Of a stretch of DNA of 38,909 nucleotides, positions 25,290 through 34,385 are shown piece by piece. Both the position numbers and the translations under genes were made by a program. How positions within the stretch are numbered: position 1 is the stretch's first letter; each line of letters starts with the position of its first letter. The stretch spans positions 1-38,909 of the forward strand of contig NZ_JACDXT010000032.1 in the NCBI RefSeq assembly GCF_016464015.1, given 5' to 3'. Source of the DNA: Psychrobacter sp. bablab_jr014. Lineage in GTDB: Bacteria > Pseudomonadota > Gammaproteobacteria > Pseudomonadales > Moraxellaceae. The notes below the pieces were generated by a model. That model ran no database searches and was not told the DNA's origin. It saw only the letters and a program-made list of their open reading frames with translations.

Positions 25290-26090
25290 GTGGAACTCAT
25301 TATATTTTTAATTATAGGCGCTCTGGCAGGCTTTGCGGCAGGGCTGTTCGGTGTTGGCGGTGGTACGATTATCGTGCCGCTGTTGTTTATTGTGTTTACG
25401 CAAATGGACTACAGCCCTGATGTGGTCATGCATCTGGCGCTGGGCACGTCGCTTGCCACCATCATCGTCACCTCAATCAGCTCCTTAATGGCGCACAATA
25501 AAAACGGCGCGGTTATTTGGCCGGTTTTTACCAACCTTGCGCCTGGTATGGCGCTCGGCTGCTTTTTGGGTGCAGGCATTGCAGGCTGGCTCTCAGGCAA
25601 TCACTTACAAATCATCGTCGGTGCGTTTTTGCTGTGGGTGGCTATTAAGATGCTTAGAGGCAGTAAAGCACAGCAAGTCGCCAGCTATCAAGTCATGCCA
25701 TCAACGCCCAAGCAGCTTGCCGCAGGGGCGGGGATTGGCGTTGCCTCCGCCATCTTTGGTATCGGTGGTGGCAGTATCACCGTACCGTATCTCAACCGTT
25801 ATGTGGTCATGCAAAAGGCGGTAGGAACATCTGCGGCGTGCGGGCTACCCATCGCCATTGCTGGCGCGCTTGGGTTTATGATCTTTGGTATGCAAGACCA
25901 TGTTGACGTGCCAAATGCCATTGGCTATGTGCATATTTATGCCTTTTTGGGCATTGGTATCATGAGCTTTTTTACCGCCAAATTCGGCGCAAAAGTCGCA
26001 CATCAGCTCTCGCCTGCATTGTTAAAAAAATGCTTTGCCGTATTGCTGCTCGCTGTCAGCTGTTTTTTTCTATATAAAGGATTGGTGTAA
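25290..26090 (+). CDS. TauE/SafE-family membrane exporter
   Basis: A 266-residue integral membrane protein with about eight helices. The two glycine-rich repeat motifs of the TauE/SafE (formerly DUF81) family are FGVGGGTIIVPLL near 20-32 and FGIGGGSITVPYL near 156-168. Family members are linked to export of sulfite, sulfoacetate or other anions, but most are uncharacterised. Translation appears to start at GTG (25290), because the first transmembrane helix begins immediately after it; the ribosome site is weak. It is 63 bases downstream of the flavin reductase gene and ends with a terminator, so it is probably the last gene of the mesX operon. Confidence 0.9.
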   Translation: MELIIFLIIGALAGFAAGLFGVGGGTIIVPLLFIVFTQMDYSPDVVMHLALGTSLATIIVTSISSLMAHNKNGAVIWPVFTNLAPGMALGCFLGAGIAGWLSGNHLQIIVGAFLLWVAIKMLRGSKAQQVASYQVMPSTPKQLAAGAGIGVASAIFGIGGGSITVPYLNRYVVMQKAVGTSAACGLPIAIAGALGFMIFGMQDHVDVPNAIGYVHIYAFLGIGIMSFFTAKFGAKVAHQLSPALLKKCFAVLLLAVSCFFLYKGLV

Positions 26091-26128
26091 GAAAATACGC
26101 AATAGCGATTCATTGACCGCGATATAAG

Positions 26129-26156
26129 AAGCTTCGTAATGGTACGAGGCTTTTTT
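26129..26156 (+). terminator. Terminator after the mesX-mesD-flavin reductase-exporter cluster
   Basis: AAGCTTCGTA (26129-26138) pairs with TACGAGGCTT (26143-26152), with one G-U pair, around ATGG. Six T residues follow from 26151. It lies about 40 bases after the exporter stop. Confidence 0.85.
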
Positions 26157-26246
26157 AGTACCGTCTACCTGTCTGAATAACACGCCCTAAGATGTGCTTT
26201 CATTGTCAGCCCATGGAGTCGTTAGCGTTTAAGACGAGGACACGAC

Positions 26247-27167
26247 TTAATAGCCCAGCTCATTTAATACTCGATACATATCGCATCCATTTTGATCACC
26301 GCGATCACAAGCCCTCCCAAACCATTCTTTTGCTTGTAGTTTGTCTTGGCGAACACCCTTGCCTTCTTGATACAGTATACCAAGATGACACTGAGAGGGG
26401 GTATGGCCTTGCTCTGCGGCTCTTTTATACCAGCTGACGGCCGTAGCCAAATTTTGAGGCACATGGGTCCCCTCTTGGTAAATCAGACCCAGTTGATACT
26501 GAGCGTTAGCATAACCCTGCTCAGCAGCCTTTTTATACCAATTAACGGCTATCGCTAAGTCTTGAGACACACTTTCGCCTTCTTGATAAAACAAGCCAAG
26601 ATAATATTGAGCGATGATATGTCCCTGTTCAGCAGCTTTATGATACCAATTCATTGCGGTCGCTAAATCATGCGCCACATAGGTGCCTGCTTGATACAGC
26701 AAACCAAGTTGATATTGAGCGTCGGCATGATGTTGTTCAGACGCTTTTTCGTACCAGTTTATGGCTGCTGTTACATTTTGAGGTATAGTTTTGCCTTCTT
26801 GATAGAGTAAACCAAGTTGATATTGAGCGTTAGCGTGACCCTGCTTAGCGGCTCTGTGATACAAATCAACTGCTGTCATAAAGTCTTGAGACACGCCTTT
26901 GCCTTTTTGATGCAGCACACCCAGTTGATACTGAGCGTCAGCATGATCTTGCCCAGATGCTTTTTGATACCACTTTATGGCGGTGATGAGGTCTTGAGGC
27001 ACACCTTTGCCCTCTTGATAAAGCAAGCCAAGATGGTACTGAGAAGGAGCATGACCTTTGTTAGCTGCTTTTTGATAGGACTTAGCAGCTATGGTTAAGT
27101 TATCGCCAAGATAAGAGCGCTTTTTTTTATTATAAAAAAAGCGCTTTTTAAAAGATTTAAAAGCCAT
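26247..27167 (-). CDS. Sel1-repeat (SLR) protein
   Basis: A 306-residue protein almost wholly made of Sel1-like repeats, helical hairpins related to TPRs that bind other proteins. About seven units of 36 residues follow the pattern AxAQYQLGLLYQEGKxVxQDLxTAxxWYxKAAEQGH. The last unit ends with the common capping form AKEWFGRACDRGDQNGCDMY. Unlike many SLR proteins it lacks a signal peptide: the first 20 residues (MAFKSFKKRFFYNKKKRSY) are highly basic. It could be cytoplasmic, or its original N-terminus may have been lost. No good ribosome site precedes the ATG. It stands alone. SLR proteins often act as scaffolds in signalling or interaction with other cells, but no partner is visible here. Confidence 0.88.
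   Translation of the reverse strand: MAFKSFKKRFFYNKKKRSYLGDNLTIAAKSYQKAANKGHAPSQYHLGLLYQEGKGVPQDLITAIKWYQKASGQDHADAQYQLGVLHQKGKGVSQDFMTAVDLYHRAAKQGHANAQYQLGLLYQEGKTIPQNVTAAINWYEKASEQHHADAQYQLGLLYQAGTYVAHDLATAMNWYHKAAEQGHIIAQYYLGLFYQEGESVSQDLAIAVNWYKKAAEQGYANAQYQLGLIYQEGTHVPQNLATAVSWYKRAAEQGHTPSQCHLGILYQEGKGVRQDKLQAKEWFGRACDRGDQNGCDMYRVLNELGY
26334..27090 (-). repeat. Imperfect tandem array of 108-base units
   Basis: The Sel1 gene contains about seven degenerate copies of a 108-base unit encoding 36 residues each. Some neighbouring copies share long near-identical stretches (for instance the bases encoding AQYQLGLLYQ), so the unit number could change by recombination. Confidence 0.8.
27116..27145 (-). 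promoter_or_regulatory. Perfect 12-base hairpin within the 5' end of the Sel1-repeat gene
   Basis: AGCGCTTTTTTT (27116-27127) and AAAAAAAGCGCT (27134-27145) are perfectly complementary across a 6-base loop. In mRNA it would fold over codons about 8-18, close to the start, and could limit translation. The A and T homopolymers are also possible slippage sites. Confidence 0.5.
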
Positions 27168-27845
27168 TATTTATTCTTAAAAATAAGAGTGTTGATATTA
27201 CAAAGAGCGATGCCAAGTAAGTTCACTATTTTTAGTAAAATCTTTTATTGTCTACAATATCAAACAATTATCATCGGTTCTTCAATACAATATAGGCGAG
27301 TAAAGTTTAAGCAAGATAGAATATAGTATAATCAGTCTACTAGACTTCTTGCATAAGTCATCGCTAGCCCTTGCAATTCCGTCAGTGAAAGTTAATAAAC
27401 TGGTACTTTTGCAAGAGGTCTAATCAAATGAATTTATTTTCCTGTATTGTTTTTATTTAGACTTGACTATAACAAATATAAAACATTAAATATACCTATA
27501 AAAATATTAAACAAAGCTTGTAGAAGTTTTTAATACAGAGCTATACGATGTGGCTAAAATAAAATTAATACGGCATAAAATTTCATGTTCAATGAAAACT
27601 ATTTTGCTATGTCTTGTCCTTTAACGCTGTAAAAATAATATTTAATCTCGCTACACCCTCTTTGGAAACTTAGCTATAGCGTTGTCGTTGACCCCAGAAG
27701 CCTACTGGATGACGGTATCGGTCTAAGCATCTTTTATCAACCCATCCTATGCAAACATTGCACAAAATATTTCTGAGTCAACAAGACTGATATTTACAGA
27801 AAAATTTTACTATACTGCCTTACCCCTCAAAAAAAGGTGAAGGTT
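27168..27845. other. Long AT-rich gene-free region
   Basis: No gene is supported in these 678 bases. They contain the 80-bp MITE-like element (27342-27421). The rest is AT-rich sequence with no clear open frame, RNA gene or strong promoter. A TATACT at 27811-27816 may be the -10 of the SMR gene. Confidence 0.6.
27342..27421. mobile_element. MITE-like element or IS end pair, 80 bp
   Basis: The ends are terminal inverted repeats: AGACTTCTTGCATAAGT at the left and the complement of AGACCTCTTGCAAAAGT at the right, matching at 15 of 17 positions. Only about 46 bases lie between, with no coding capacity. The dinucleotide TA flanks both ends if the element is taken as GAC...GTC (27343-27420). The termini resemble, from memory, those of IS5-group elements; this is unverified. 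It could be an internally deleted IS or a miniature element moved in trans. Confidence 0.7.
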
Positions 27846-28178
27846 ATGAAAAACTGGCTTTTTTTAGCTGCTGCAATACTAGGAGAGGTCATCGCCACCT
27901 CGGCATTAAAATCTACCCATGGTTTTACACGCCTGCTGCCTTCTATTGTCGTGGTCGTTGGTTACGGCGCTTCTTTCTACTTGTTGTCTGTATCTTTAAA
28001 GTCGATTCCCGTTGGTATTGCTTATTCAGTATGGGCGGGCGTTGGTATTGCACTGGTGACACTCATTGCGTGGCTTGTCTATGGACAAAAAATAGATGGC
28101 TGGGGATTTGTAGGTATTGGACTGATTGCGTCTGGTGTTGGCGTGTTAAACCTGCTCTCCAAAGTCAACGTCCATTGA
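27846..28178 (+). CDS. Small multidrug resistance (SMR) efflux protein, EmrE/Qac-like
   Basis: A 110-residue membrane protein of four helices, the exact EmrE length. The proton- and cation-binding Glu14 is present in TM1 ([11 protein letters not shown]). [13 protein letters not shown] (near 60-72) is the conserved TM3 element with the essential Trp. It works as a dimer that exchanges protons for quaternary ammonium and other lipophilic cations. A GTG nine bases upstream is in frame, but the ATG at 27846 is preferred because AAGG lies 8 bases before it and Glu then falls at position 14. It is monocistronic. Being next to a MITE-like element it may be acquired, but EmrE genes are common in chromosomes. 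Confidence 0.93.
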   Translation: MKNWLFLAAAILGEVIATSALKSTHGFTRLLPSIVVVVGYGASFYLLSVSLKSIPVGIAYSVWAGVGIALVTLIAWLVYGQKIDGWGFVGIGLIASGVGVLNLLSKVNVH

Positions 28179-28340
28179 TAGTGAGGATATTCACTGCTTG
28201 TCCAAGTGTTTGATTGTCATCTCTAAGATAGCGTCGTGGCAATCTATTGTCACATACAGACCTTTAATCTGCGATGATGATGCTTGCTGGTGTAAAATTG
28301 ACCAAAGATGTAGTGAACCTGAATTAGGGAGAAAATACGG

Positions 28341-29102
28341 ATGCGCGATGCCCATTTTAAAGACCATTTTTCTAAACATTCAGCAGGCTATGCCACCTAT
28401 CGTCCTTCGTATCCCTCTGGTTTGATAGATGTACTGGCGGATCTGTGTCCCAGTCAGCAGCGTGCTCTAGACTGTGGCTGCGGTACAGGGCAGCTCTCGG
28501 TATTGCTGGCAAATAGGTTTACAGAAGTTATTGCGACCGACGCCAGCAGCGCTCAAATTGCTAAAGCCAACAAAAAAGACAATGTAAACTATAAGACGGC
28601 GCTCGCTGAAAATAGTGGGCTGGCTGATGCGTCTGTGGATTTAGTCACGGTCGCCCAAGCCGCGCACTGGTTAGATTTAGCGCCGTTTTATAAAGAGGTG
28701 GCGCGTATTGCCAAAGTCAATGCCATTCTAGCGTTAATTACCTATGGGGTGGTACACGTTGAGGGTGAGGTCGATCGCTTGGTGCAGCAATTTTATTATC
28801 AAGATATCAATACCTATTGGCCAGCAGAGCGCCAGCATGTCGAAAATGGCTATCAGGATTTGCCTTTTCCTTTTGCAGAGATTCAAACGCCCACGCTAGA
28901 GATGCGGGCGTATTGGGATTTAGAAGCGCTCATCGGCTATTTTAATACTTGGTCAGCGGTAAAAGCCGCTACCCAAGCATTGGGCGTCAATCCTACCGAG
29001 GCATTAAAACAATCCCTGTTGCCGATTTGGGGCGACCCTAAGACGACAAAAACAATCACATGGCCACTGTCGATGCGGGTCGGTCGAGTCAATGTGTCTT
29101 AA
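28341..29102 (+). CDS. Class I SAM-dependent methyltransferase
   Basis: A 253-residue methyltransferase with a Methyltransf_11-type Rossmann fold. Motif I is ALDCGCGTG at 42-50, the acidic residue at the end of strand 2 is Asp67 in IATDAS, and a motif like post-I/II is DLVTVAQAAHWLD (near 99-111). The N-terminal FKDHFSKHSAGYATYRPSYP is typical of a subgroup related to trans-aconitate-type and yeast CRG1-like enzymes. The substrate is probably a small molecule and is not predictable. AGGGAGA lies about 9 bases before the ATG. It is convergent with truC, with only a 15-base gap. Confidence 0.88.
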   Translation: MRDAHFKDHFSKHSAGYATYRPSYPSGLIDVLADLCPSQQRALDCGCGTGQLSVLLANRFTEVIATDASSAQIAKANKKDNVNYKTALAENSGLADASVDLVTVAQAAHWLDLAPFYKEVARIAKVNAILALITYGVVHVEGEVDRLVQQFYYQDINTYWPAERQHVENGYQDLPFPFAEIQTPTLEMRAYWDLEALIGYFNTWSAVKAATQALGVNPTEALKQSLLPIWGDPKTTKTITWPLSMRVGRVNVS

Positions 29103-29117
29103 AGGCTTGTGGAGGAT

Positions 29118-29879
29118 TTAAAATAGTGCCTCTTCCCAGCCAAATACATCCAAAACGCGCTGCCACTCGCTATCGACATCGGCTCTCAAGACTAATGGCT
29201 CATTTGTGACGGGATGGCTGAGCGCTAGCGTTTGCGCATGTAGCAGCATACGCTGGCAATCATACTGCGACCGAAAAAATCGCGTGTGGCGTATGTCGCC
29301 ATAGCTGGTATCGCCGATGATGGGGTGAAACAGATGCTTCATGTGCCTGCGCAGTTGATGCTTGCGCCCTGTCTCAGGCGTGAGGCGCACAAGGCTGTAG
29401 CGGCTGGTGGGGTATTTTTTAGAAACGGCAACAGGCAGCTCAACCTGCGCCAAGCATTGCCAATAGGTCACTGCCGTTTGCGCGGGCTTGTCCATGCGAG
29501 CAAACTTGTCCGCGATGGCATCAGGTTGAAAGCTGAGCGCATAATCGACCGTGCCTGATTGCGGCATAAAGCCGCGCACCACTGCCAAATATTGCTTGGT
29601 CACGCGGCGTTCGGTAAAGGCGTCGGTCAGTGTGCGCGCTACGGCTGAGCTTTTGGCAAACAGTAGCACGCCCGATGTCGGCCTATCTAAGCGATGTACG
29701 GGAAAGACGTGACAGCCTACGGCATCGCGGGTGAGCTGCATGGCGAAACGCGTCTCGCCTTTATCCAGCCAGCTACGGTGTACCAGTAGCCCCGCTTCTT
29801 TATTAATCGCCACCACATGCTCATCTTCGTAAATAATCTCGACCTGCGGCGGGGTATCGCTTGCGCTATTCATGTCCAT
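29118..29879 (-). CDS. truC: tRNA pseudouridine(65) synthase
   Basis: A 253-residue RluA-family pseudouridine synthase. The active site is HRLDRPTSGVLLF (62-74) with catalytic Asp65. The N-terminus (IYEDEHVVAINKEAGLLVHRS) and the absence of an S4 domain are typical of TruC, which modifies uridine 65 in certain tRNAs. TPETGRKHQLRRHMKH (about residues 165-180) is the conserved RluA-family C-terminal motif. The length matches E. coli TruC (260). An alternative ATG lies two codons in. The other single-domain RluA members (RluA, RluE) are less similar in the N-terminal part. Confidence 0.88.
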   Translation of the reverse strand: MDMNSASDTPPQVEIIYEDEHVVAINKEAGLLVHRSWLDKGETRFAMQLTRDAVGCHVFPVHRLDRPTSGVLLFAKSSAVARTLTDAFTERRVTKQYLAVVRGFMPQSGTVDYALSFQPDAIADKFARMDKPAQTAVTYWQCLAQVELPVAVSKKYPTSRYSLVRLTPETGRKHQLRRHMKHLFHPIIGDTSYGDIRHTRFFRSQYDCQRMLLHAQTLALSHPVTNEPLVLRADVDSEWQRVLDVFGWEEALF

Positions 29880-30005
29880 GCCTATGGGTTAATAATGCGG
29901 TTAAAACGGCTGCTGATGCTCATCGTATTTTTATGAGCGGTATAATATGGTGTGTATTGTAAAGACAATCGAGCAAAAATATCAGAATTTGACTGCTTTA
30001 ATCGC

Positions 30006-30045
30006 AAAAAAATCCCTTGCTACCGATTAAAAGATAGCAAAGGAT
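30006..30045 (-). terminator. Terminator of glmS
   Basis: On the minus strand, ATCCTTTGCTA (30045-30035) pairs with TAGCAAGGGAT (30022-30012), one position being G-U only on this strand. A run of seven T follows (30012-30006). It lies about 60 bases beyond the glmS stop. Confidence 0.85.
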
Positions 30046-30104
30046 CTCATGTATAACAACAATAATTTTATAAAAACTTTATTAAAATCAATAACTTAAA
30101 TTTA

Positions 30105-31949
30105 TTATTCTACCGTCACCGACTTAGCAAGGTTACGTGGTTGGTCAACGTCCGTGCCACGCAGTACCGCAACATGATACGAGAGCAGCTGTACAGGGAC
30201 GCTATAGATAATGGGCGAGAGGGTTTCGCACACGTCGTTGACGTTCACAAGGTGCAGGCGGTCTTCTGCTTCGATACCGCTGGTTTCGCTAGCGAATACA
30301 AACAGCTCGCCGTGGCGGGCGTGCACTTCTTGCATATTGGCCTTGAGCTTATCGAGCATACTGTCTTTTGGCGCAAGCACCACAATCGGCATGTCTTTAT
30401 CAACGAGCGCTAATGGACCATGCTTTAGCTCGCCTGCTGCGTAGCCTTCGGCATGGATATACGAGATCTCTTTGAGCTTGAGCGCGCCTTCTAGGGCAAT
30501 GGGGAACTGTAGTCCGCGACCAAGGAACAGACAGCTTTTCTTATCCTCAAAGTGCGCGGCCATGGCTTTAATCGGCGCATCAAGGTGTAGGCTGGCGTAC
30601 AGTTGACCAGGCAGCTTTTGTAGCTCGCTGATATGGTTGCTAAGTGCCGCGTCATCAATGCGACCTTGTACGTGACCTGTCTTTAGCATTAATAGCATCA
30701 GCGCGACCAGCTGGGTGGTAAAGGCTTTGGTCGAGGCAACGCCAATCTCAGGGCCTGCCAATGTCGGCAAGAAAATATCGGTTTCGCGCACCAGTGATGA
30801 GGTCGGCACGTTGCACAGCGCAAGGCTGACCAAACCTGCTGGGTTTTGTTTTTTGATGTCGCGTAGCGCTGACAGCGTGTCGGCGGTTTCACCCGATTGC
30901 GAGATGCAGATGACCAGTGAGTTGTCCACGACCACAGGGTTACGGTAGCGGAATTCGCTCGCGACTTCGACACTGCAGGGCAGGCGGGTGATGCTCTCAA
31001 ACCAGTATTTGGCGACCATGCCCGCATGATAGCTGGTGCCGCAGGCGATGACTTGCACATGACGTACGCCTGAGAGCTGCTCGCCATGACGCTCAAGGAA
31101 GTCAGCGCGCAGCGTGTTTGCTGCAAGGTTGTCAATCGCCATCTCAAGGGTACGCGCAACCGCATCAGGCTGCTCGTAGATTTCTTTGAGCATATAGTGC
31201 TTAAACTCGCCTTTATCAGCATTATGCTGCTTGGCATCAATCTCATGCACTTTGCGGCTCACCACTTGACCATCTGCATACACTTCGATGTTGTTGCGGG
31301 TCAGTTTTGCGATATCGCCTTCTTCTAGGTACATAAAGCGGTTGGTCACAGGCAAGAGCGCCAGCTGGTCAGAAGCAATAAAGTTTTCGCCAATACCGAC
31401 ACCAATCACCAAAGGCGAGCCAAGACGCACAGTAATCAGCGTATCTGGGGTGTCGACATGGATGACACCTAGGGCAAACGCGCCATGCAGACGAGGAATC
31501 ACCGCGCGTACGGCTTCTAACAAGCCATTGGTCTGCTTATAGAGGTCGTGAATCAAATGCGCAACCACTTCGGTATCGGTTTGCGAGCTAAAGACATAGC
31601 CTTTGTCTTGCATTTCTTTTTTTAGCTCGGCATAGTTTTCGACAATACCATTATGGACGACGGCGATTTTGCCTGAGACGTGCGGGTGCGCGTTGTGCTG
31701 CGCAGGCTCGCCATGAGTCGCCCAGCGGGTGTGGGCAATACCGATGTGCCCGTCAAAAAAGTCGTCACTGGCATCGACTGCATCGACTAGCGCTTTTACT
31801 TTACCCACTTGGCGCTCGCGATGCAGCTTGCCATTATGAATGACGCTCAAGCCCGCAGAGTCGTAGCCACGGTACTCTAGACGTTTTAAACCTTCTAACA
31901 AAATATTAGCAATATTGCGTTCGGCGACAGCGCCAACGATTCCGCACAT
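30105..31949 (-). CDS. glmS: Glutamine--fructose-6-phosphate aminotransferase (isomerizing)
   Basis: Makes glucosamine-6-phosphate from fructose-6-phosphate and glutamine, the first step toward UDP-GlcNAc for peptidoglycan and LPS. The N-terminal class II glutaminase domain begins MCGIVGAVA with nucleophile Cys2; RWATHGEP and HNGIVENY are substrate-binding segments. Two SIS sugar-isomerase domains follow (CGTSYHAG and SQSGETADTL in the first, FLGRGLQFPIALEGALKLKE in the second). The C-terminus ends PRNLAKSVTVE, the universal GlmS tail. The length of 614 is normal. glmU lies 155 bases upstream on the same strand, so both amino-sugar genes may be expressed together. Confidence 0.98.
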   Translation of the reverse strand: MCGIVGAVAERNIANILLEGLKRLEYRGYDSAGLSVIHNGKLHRERQVGKVKALVDAVDASDDFFDGHIGIAHTRWATHGEPAQHNAHPHVSGKIAVVHNGIVENYAELKKEMQDKGYVFSSQTDTEVVAHLIHDLYKQTNGLLEAVRAVIPRLHGAFALGVIHVDTPDTLITVRLGSPLVIGVGIGENFIASDQLALLPVTNRFMYLEEGDIAKLTRNNIEVYADGQVVSRKVHEIDAKQHNADKGEFKHYMLKEIYEQPDAVARTLEMAIDNLAANTLRADFLERHGEQLSGVRHVQVIACGTSYHAGMVAKYWFESITRLPCSVEVASEFRYRNPVVVDNSLVICISQSGETADTLSALRDIKKQNPAGLVSLALCNVPTSSLVRETDIFLPTLAGPEIGVASTKAFTTQLVALMLLMLKTGHVQGRIDDAALSNHISELQKLPGQLYASLHLDAPIKAMAAHFEDKKSCLFLGRGLQFPIALEGALKLKEISYIHAEGYAAGELKHGPLALVDKDMPIVVLAPKDSMLDKLKANMQEVHARHGELFVFASETSGIEAEDRLHLVNVNDVCETLSPIIYSVPVQLLSYHVAVLRGTDVDQPRNLAKSVTVE

Positions 31950-32104
31950 GATGTGTCCTCAAATAAATGCAACCGAGTACGGCACACACGTGGCATGCCG
32001 TGCTATCGGAATATAAAGGGGGCGATGTTAGCAAAAGTCCAAGGGCTATGGTTGAGCGTATTTGGCTGGCAGAGCATCGCCTATAAAAGCGTACAGGGTA
32101 AACG

Positions 32105-33490
32105 TTACTTTTGCTCGTGTTTGCTTGGGCGCTGGTAATTGGCTTTGTCCACTTGACGCGCGCGACCAAAGGCTAAGGCATGGTCATCGACGTCTTTGGT
32201 AATCACTGAGCCTGCCGCGACAGTAGCAGTTTGCCCGATGGTCACAGGCGCAACCAAACTGGCATTTGAGCCAATAAAGGCATTGTCTTTAATTTGGGTA
32301 ACAGATTTATTGACGCCGTCATAATTACAAGTAATCACGCCTGCGCCGACATTGACATTCGCGCCAACGCTGGCATCACCGATATAGCTTAAATGATTGA
32401 CCTTGCTACCTTCACCAATGCTTGATTTTTTAATCTCAACAAAGTTGCCGATACGGCTGTTTTTTGCCAAATGGGTATCAGGACGCAAATTGACAAACGG
32501 GCCAATAGTCACGCCCGCTTCAATGTGCGCGTGATCGATGACGCAGTATGGCTTTAGATGGCACGCATTCCCAATGCTGGTATGTTTAATCACGCAGCCT
32601 GCTTCGATATAGACATTGTCGCCCAAGACGCAATCGCCCTCAAAAATCACATTGGCATCGACGAACACGTCTTGACCTGCGGTGACGCTGCCACGAATGT
32701 CCACGCGCGCAGGATCGGCGAACTGTACGCCCGCCACTTGCAAATCATGAATCATTTTGCCTTGCCATGTGCGCTCTAGGCAGGCAAGTTGCTGGCGGTT
32801 GTTCACGCCTTCGATCTCAAAGTCGTCTTTAGGCTCAATCGCGGCAATGACGATGCCATCCGCAACCGCCATTTTGACGATATCGGTCAGATAGTATTCT
32901 TCTTGCGCATTGTCGTTGGACAGCTTCGGCAAGTATTTATGCAACAATGCATTGTCCACACAATAGATACCGCTGTTAATCTCTTGAATGGCGCGCTCTT
33001 CTTCACTGGCGTCCTTTTGCTCGACGATGGCGACGATGCGCCCTGTATCATCACGCTTGATGCGACCGAGGCCAAACGGATTGTCCACGGTCAAAGTCAG
33101 CATCGACATGCCTTCGCTGTTGGCGCGTTGCAGGTTGTCCAGCGTCTCGGCGCTAACAAGCGGCACATCGCCGTATAAAATCAAACTTTGACCGTCAGTC
33201 GACAGCTCTGACAACGTCACTTTGACCGCGTGGCCTGTGCCCAGTTGCTCTGTTTGTGCTACCCAGTCGATGGGCAGATGTCCATAATGGGCATTGATAT
33301 GTTCTTGTACTTGTTCGCCGCCAAAGCCGTGTACCACAATGGTTTTATCTACGGCTAAATTATGACACGTGGTCAATACATGACCCAGTAATGGCTTCCC
33401 TGCCAAAGTTTGTAATACTTTTGGTTTTGCAGACTGCATACGTGTGCCTTTGCCTGCTGCCAAAATAATTACTGATAAAGAAGGTTTCAT
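32105..33490 (-). CDS. glmU: Bifunctional UDP-GlcNAc pyrophosphorylase / glucosamine-1-phosphate acetyltransferase
   Basis: Does the last two steps of UDP-GlcNAc synthesis: acetylates glucosamine-1-phosphate and then uridylylates it. The N-terminal uridylyltransferase has LAAGKGTRM (10-18) and the SAKPKVL lysine, plus YGDVPLV near 105. The C-terminal half is a left-handed beta helix of hexapeptide repeats (from about 250) containing the acetyl-CoA site. The length of 461 matches E. coli (456). A frame extends 12 codons further up to 33526. The ATG at 33490 is chosen because AGGG lies 7 bases before it and [13 protein letters not shown] is the expected N-terminus. It runs toward glmS. Confidence 0.97.
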   Translation of the reverse strand: MKPSLSVIILAAGKGTRMQSAKPKVLQTLAGKPLLGHVLTTCHNLAVDKTIVVHGFGGEQVQEHINAHYGHLPIDWVAQTEQLGTGHAVKVTLSELSTDGQSLILYGDVPLVSAETLDNLQRANSEGMSMLTLTVDNPFGLGRIKRDDTGRIVAIVEQKDASEEERAIQEINSGIYCVDNALLHKYLPKLSNDNAQEEYYLTDIVKMAVADGIVIAAIEPKDDFEIEGVNNRQQLACLERTWQGKMIHDLQVAGVQFADPARVDIRGSVTAGQDVFVDANVIFEGDCVLGDNVYIEAGCVIKHTSIGNACHLKPYCVIDHAHIEAGVTIGPFVNLRPDTHLAKNSRIGNFVEIKKSSIGEGSKVNHLSYIGDASVGANVNVGAGVITCNYDGVNKSVTQIKDNAFIGSNASLVAPVTIGQTATVAAGSVITKDVDDHALAFGRARQVDKANYQRPSKHEQK

Positions 33491-33782
33491 AGTTACCCTA
33501 CAAATAAAACACAATATTACGCCCAATTATAATCAAAATTGTGCATGAAAAAAGGGTCAACGCGTGCAGGCTTTGTAACGCTTGCTGCAGTATAAGCAGC
33601 ACTATAAAAAGGACAGATGACACGCATATATCAGCAGACAGCTTCGCTATAAAAGTCAACAAAACCTGCGTACTACTAAATAACGATAATATAAAAATGA
33701 AGGTGGGGCAACCATTGGTCCTGATATATTGCTAATGGTCTTAGTTGAAAAAGCGGCTGCTTTTATACGATATAAGGCAAGA

Positions 33783-34382
33783 TTAAAAAATAAGCATGGT
33801 AATGCTATAAATCACCACCCACACCACAGCAGCCATCACGCCTGCGATTAAATCATCGAGCATCACGCCCAGACCGCCTGACACTTGCTTGTCCGCCCAA
33901 CCAATCGGCGGCGGCTTTAAAATATCAAAGACCCGAAACAAAACAAACGCCGTTGGTAGCCAGCCCCAAAACATCGGCTGCAATAGCATCGCCATGGTGT
34001 TTTCAGGGGCAGGCAGTATGTAGGATAAAATATAAGACAGCGGCAACAGCGTAATCCACATGCCCGCCCATTCATCCCAGACGATGTGCGGATCATCATG
34101 TACCTGCATCAAGTCCGAGGTGCGCCCGCAAATATAAATGCCAACGATGGATGCCAAAATGGTTAAACACAAAAAAGGAATAAAGCCCAAGGTCAATAAC
34201 GGCAACGCGGCAATCAAACCACCGACCGTACCCCATGTGCCTGGCGCGCGCTGCGGCATGCCGCTACCGAGTCCGATCCCCAGCCAGTACACGATGCCAT
34301 CGGATAATGACGCATCGGCAGGCAGCGCAGGGCATTGATTGGCTTTACGAATATCGGGCTTGGTCGCGTGCGGTTGCGTCAT
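33783..34382 (-). CDS. pgpA: Phosphatidylglycerophosphatase A
   Basis: Removes the phosphate from phosphatidylglycerophosphate to give phosphatidylglycerol, in the inner membrane. The 199-residue protein starts with a 30-residue polar tail, then the PgpA signature GLGSGMPQRAPGTWGTVGGL (37-56). DEWAGMW (about 101-107) holds the acidic catalytic residues. Two or three hydrophobic helices follow, and the terminal part (SGGLGVMLDDLIAGVMA) is the second conserved PgpA motif. It lies 3 bases after thiL in the nusB-thiL-pgpA operon order seen in many gammaproteobacteria. Confidence 0.95.
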   Translation of the reverse strand: MTQPHATKPDIRKANQCPALPADASLSDGIVYWLGIGLGSGMPQRAPGTWGTVGGLIAALPLLTLGFIPFLCLTILASIVGIYICGRTSDLMQVHDDPHIVWDEWAGMWITLLPLSYILSYILPAPENTMAMLLQPMFWGWLPTAFVLFRVFDILKPPPIGWADKQVSGGLGVMLDDLIAGVMAAVVWVVIYSITMLIF

Positions 34383-34385
34383 GGA

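Noticed and set aside
26334..27090. Regularly spaced repeats considered as a CRISPR array
   Set aside because: The 108-base period encodes 36-residue Sel1 units in an open frame; there are no constant short repeats with unique spacers.
33541..33735. A 64-codon frame upstream of glmU on the other strand
   Set aside because: It is low in coding character, with no ribosome site or recognised motif; the region more likely holds the glmU promoter.
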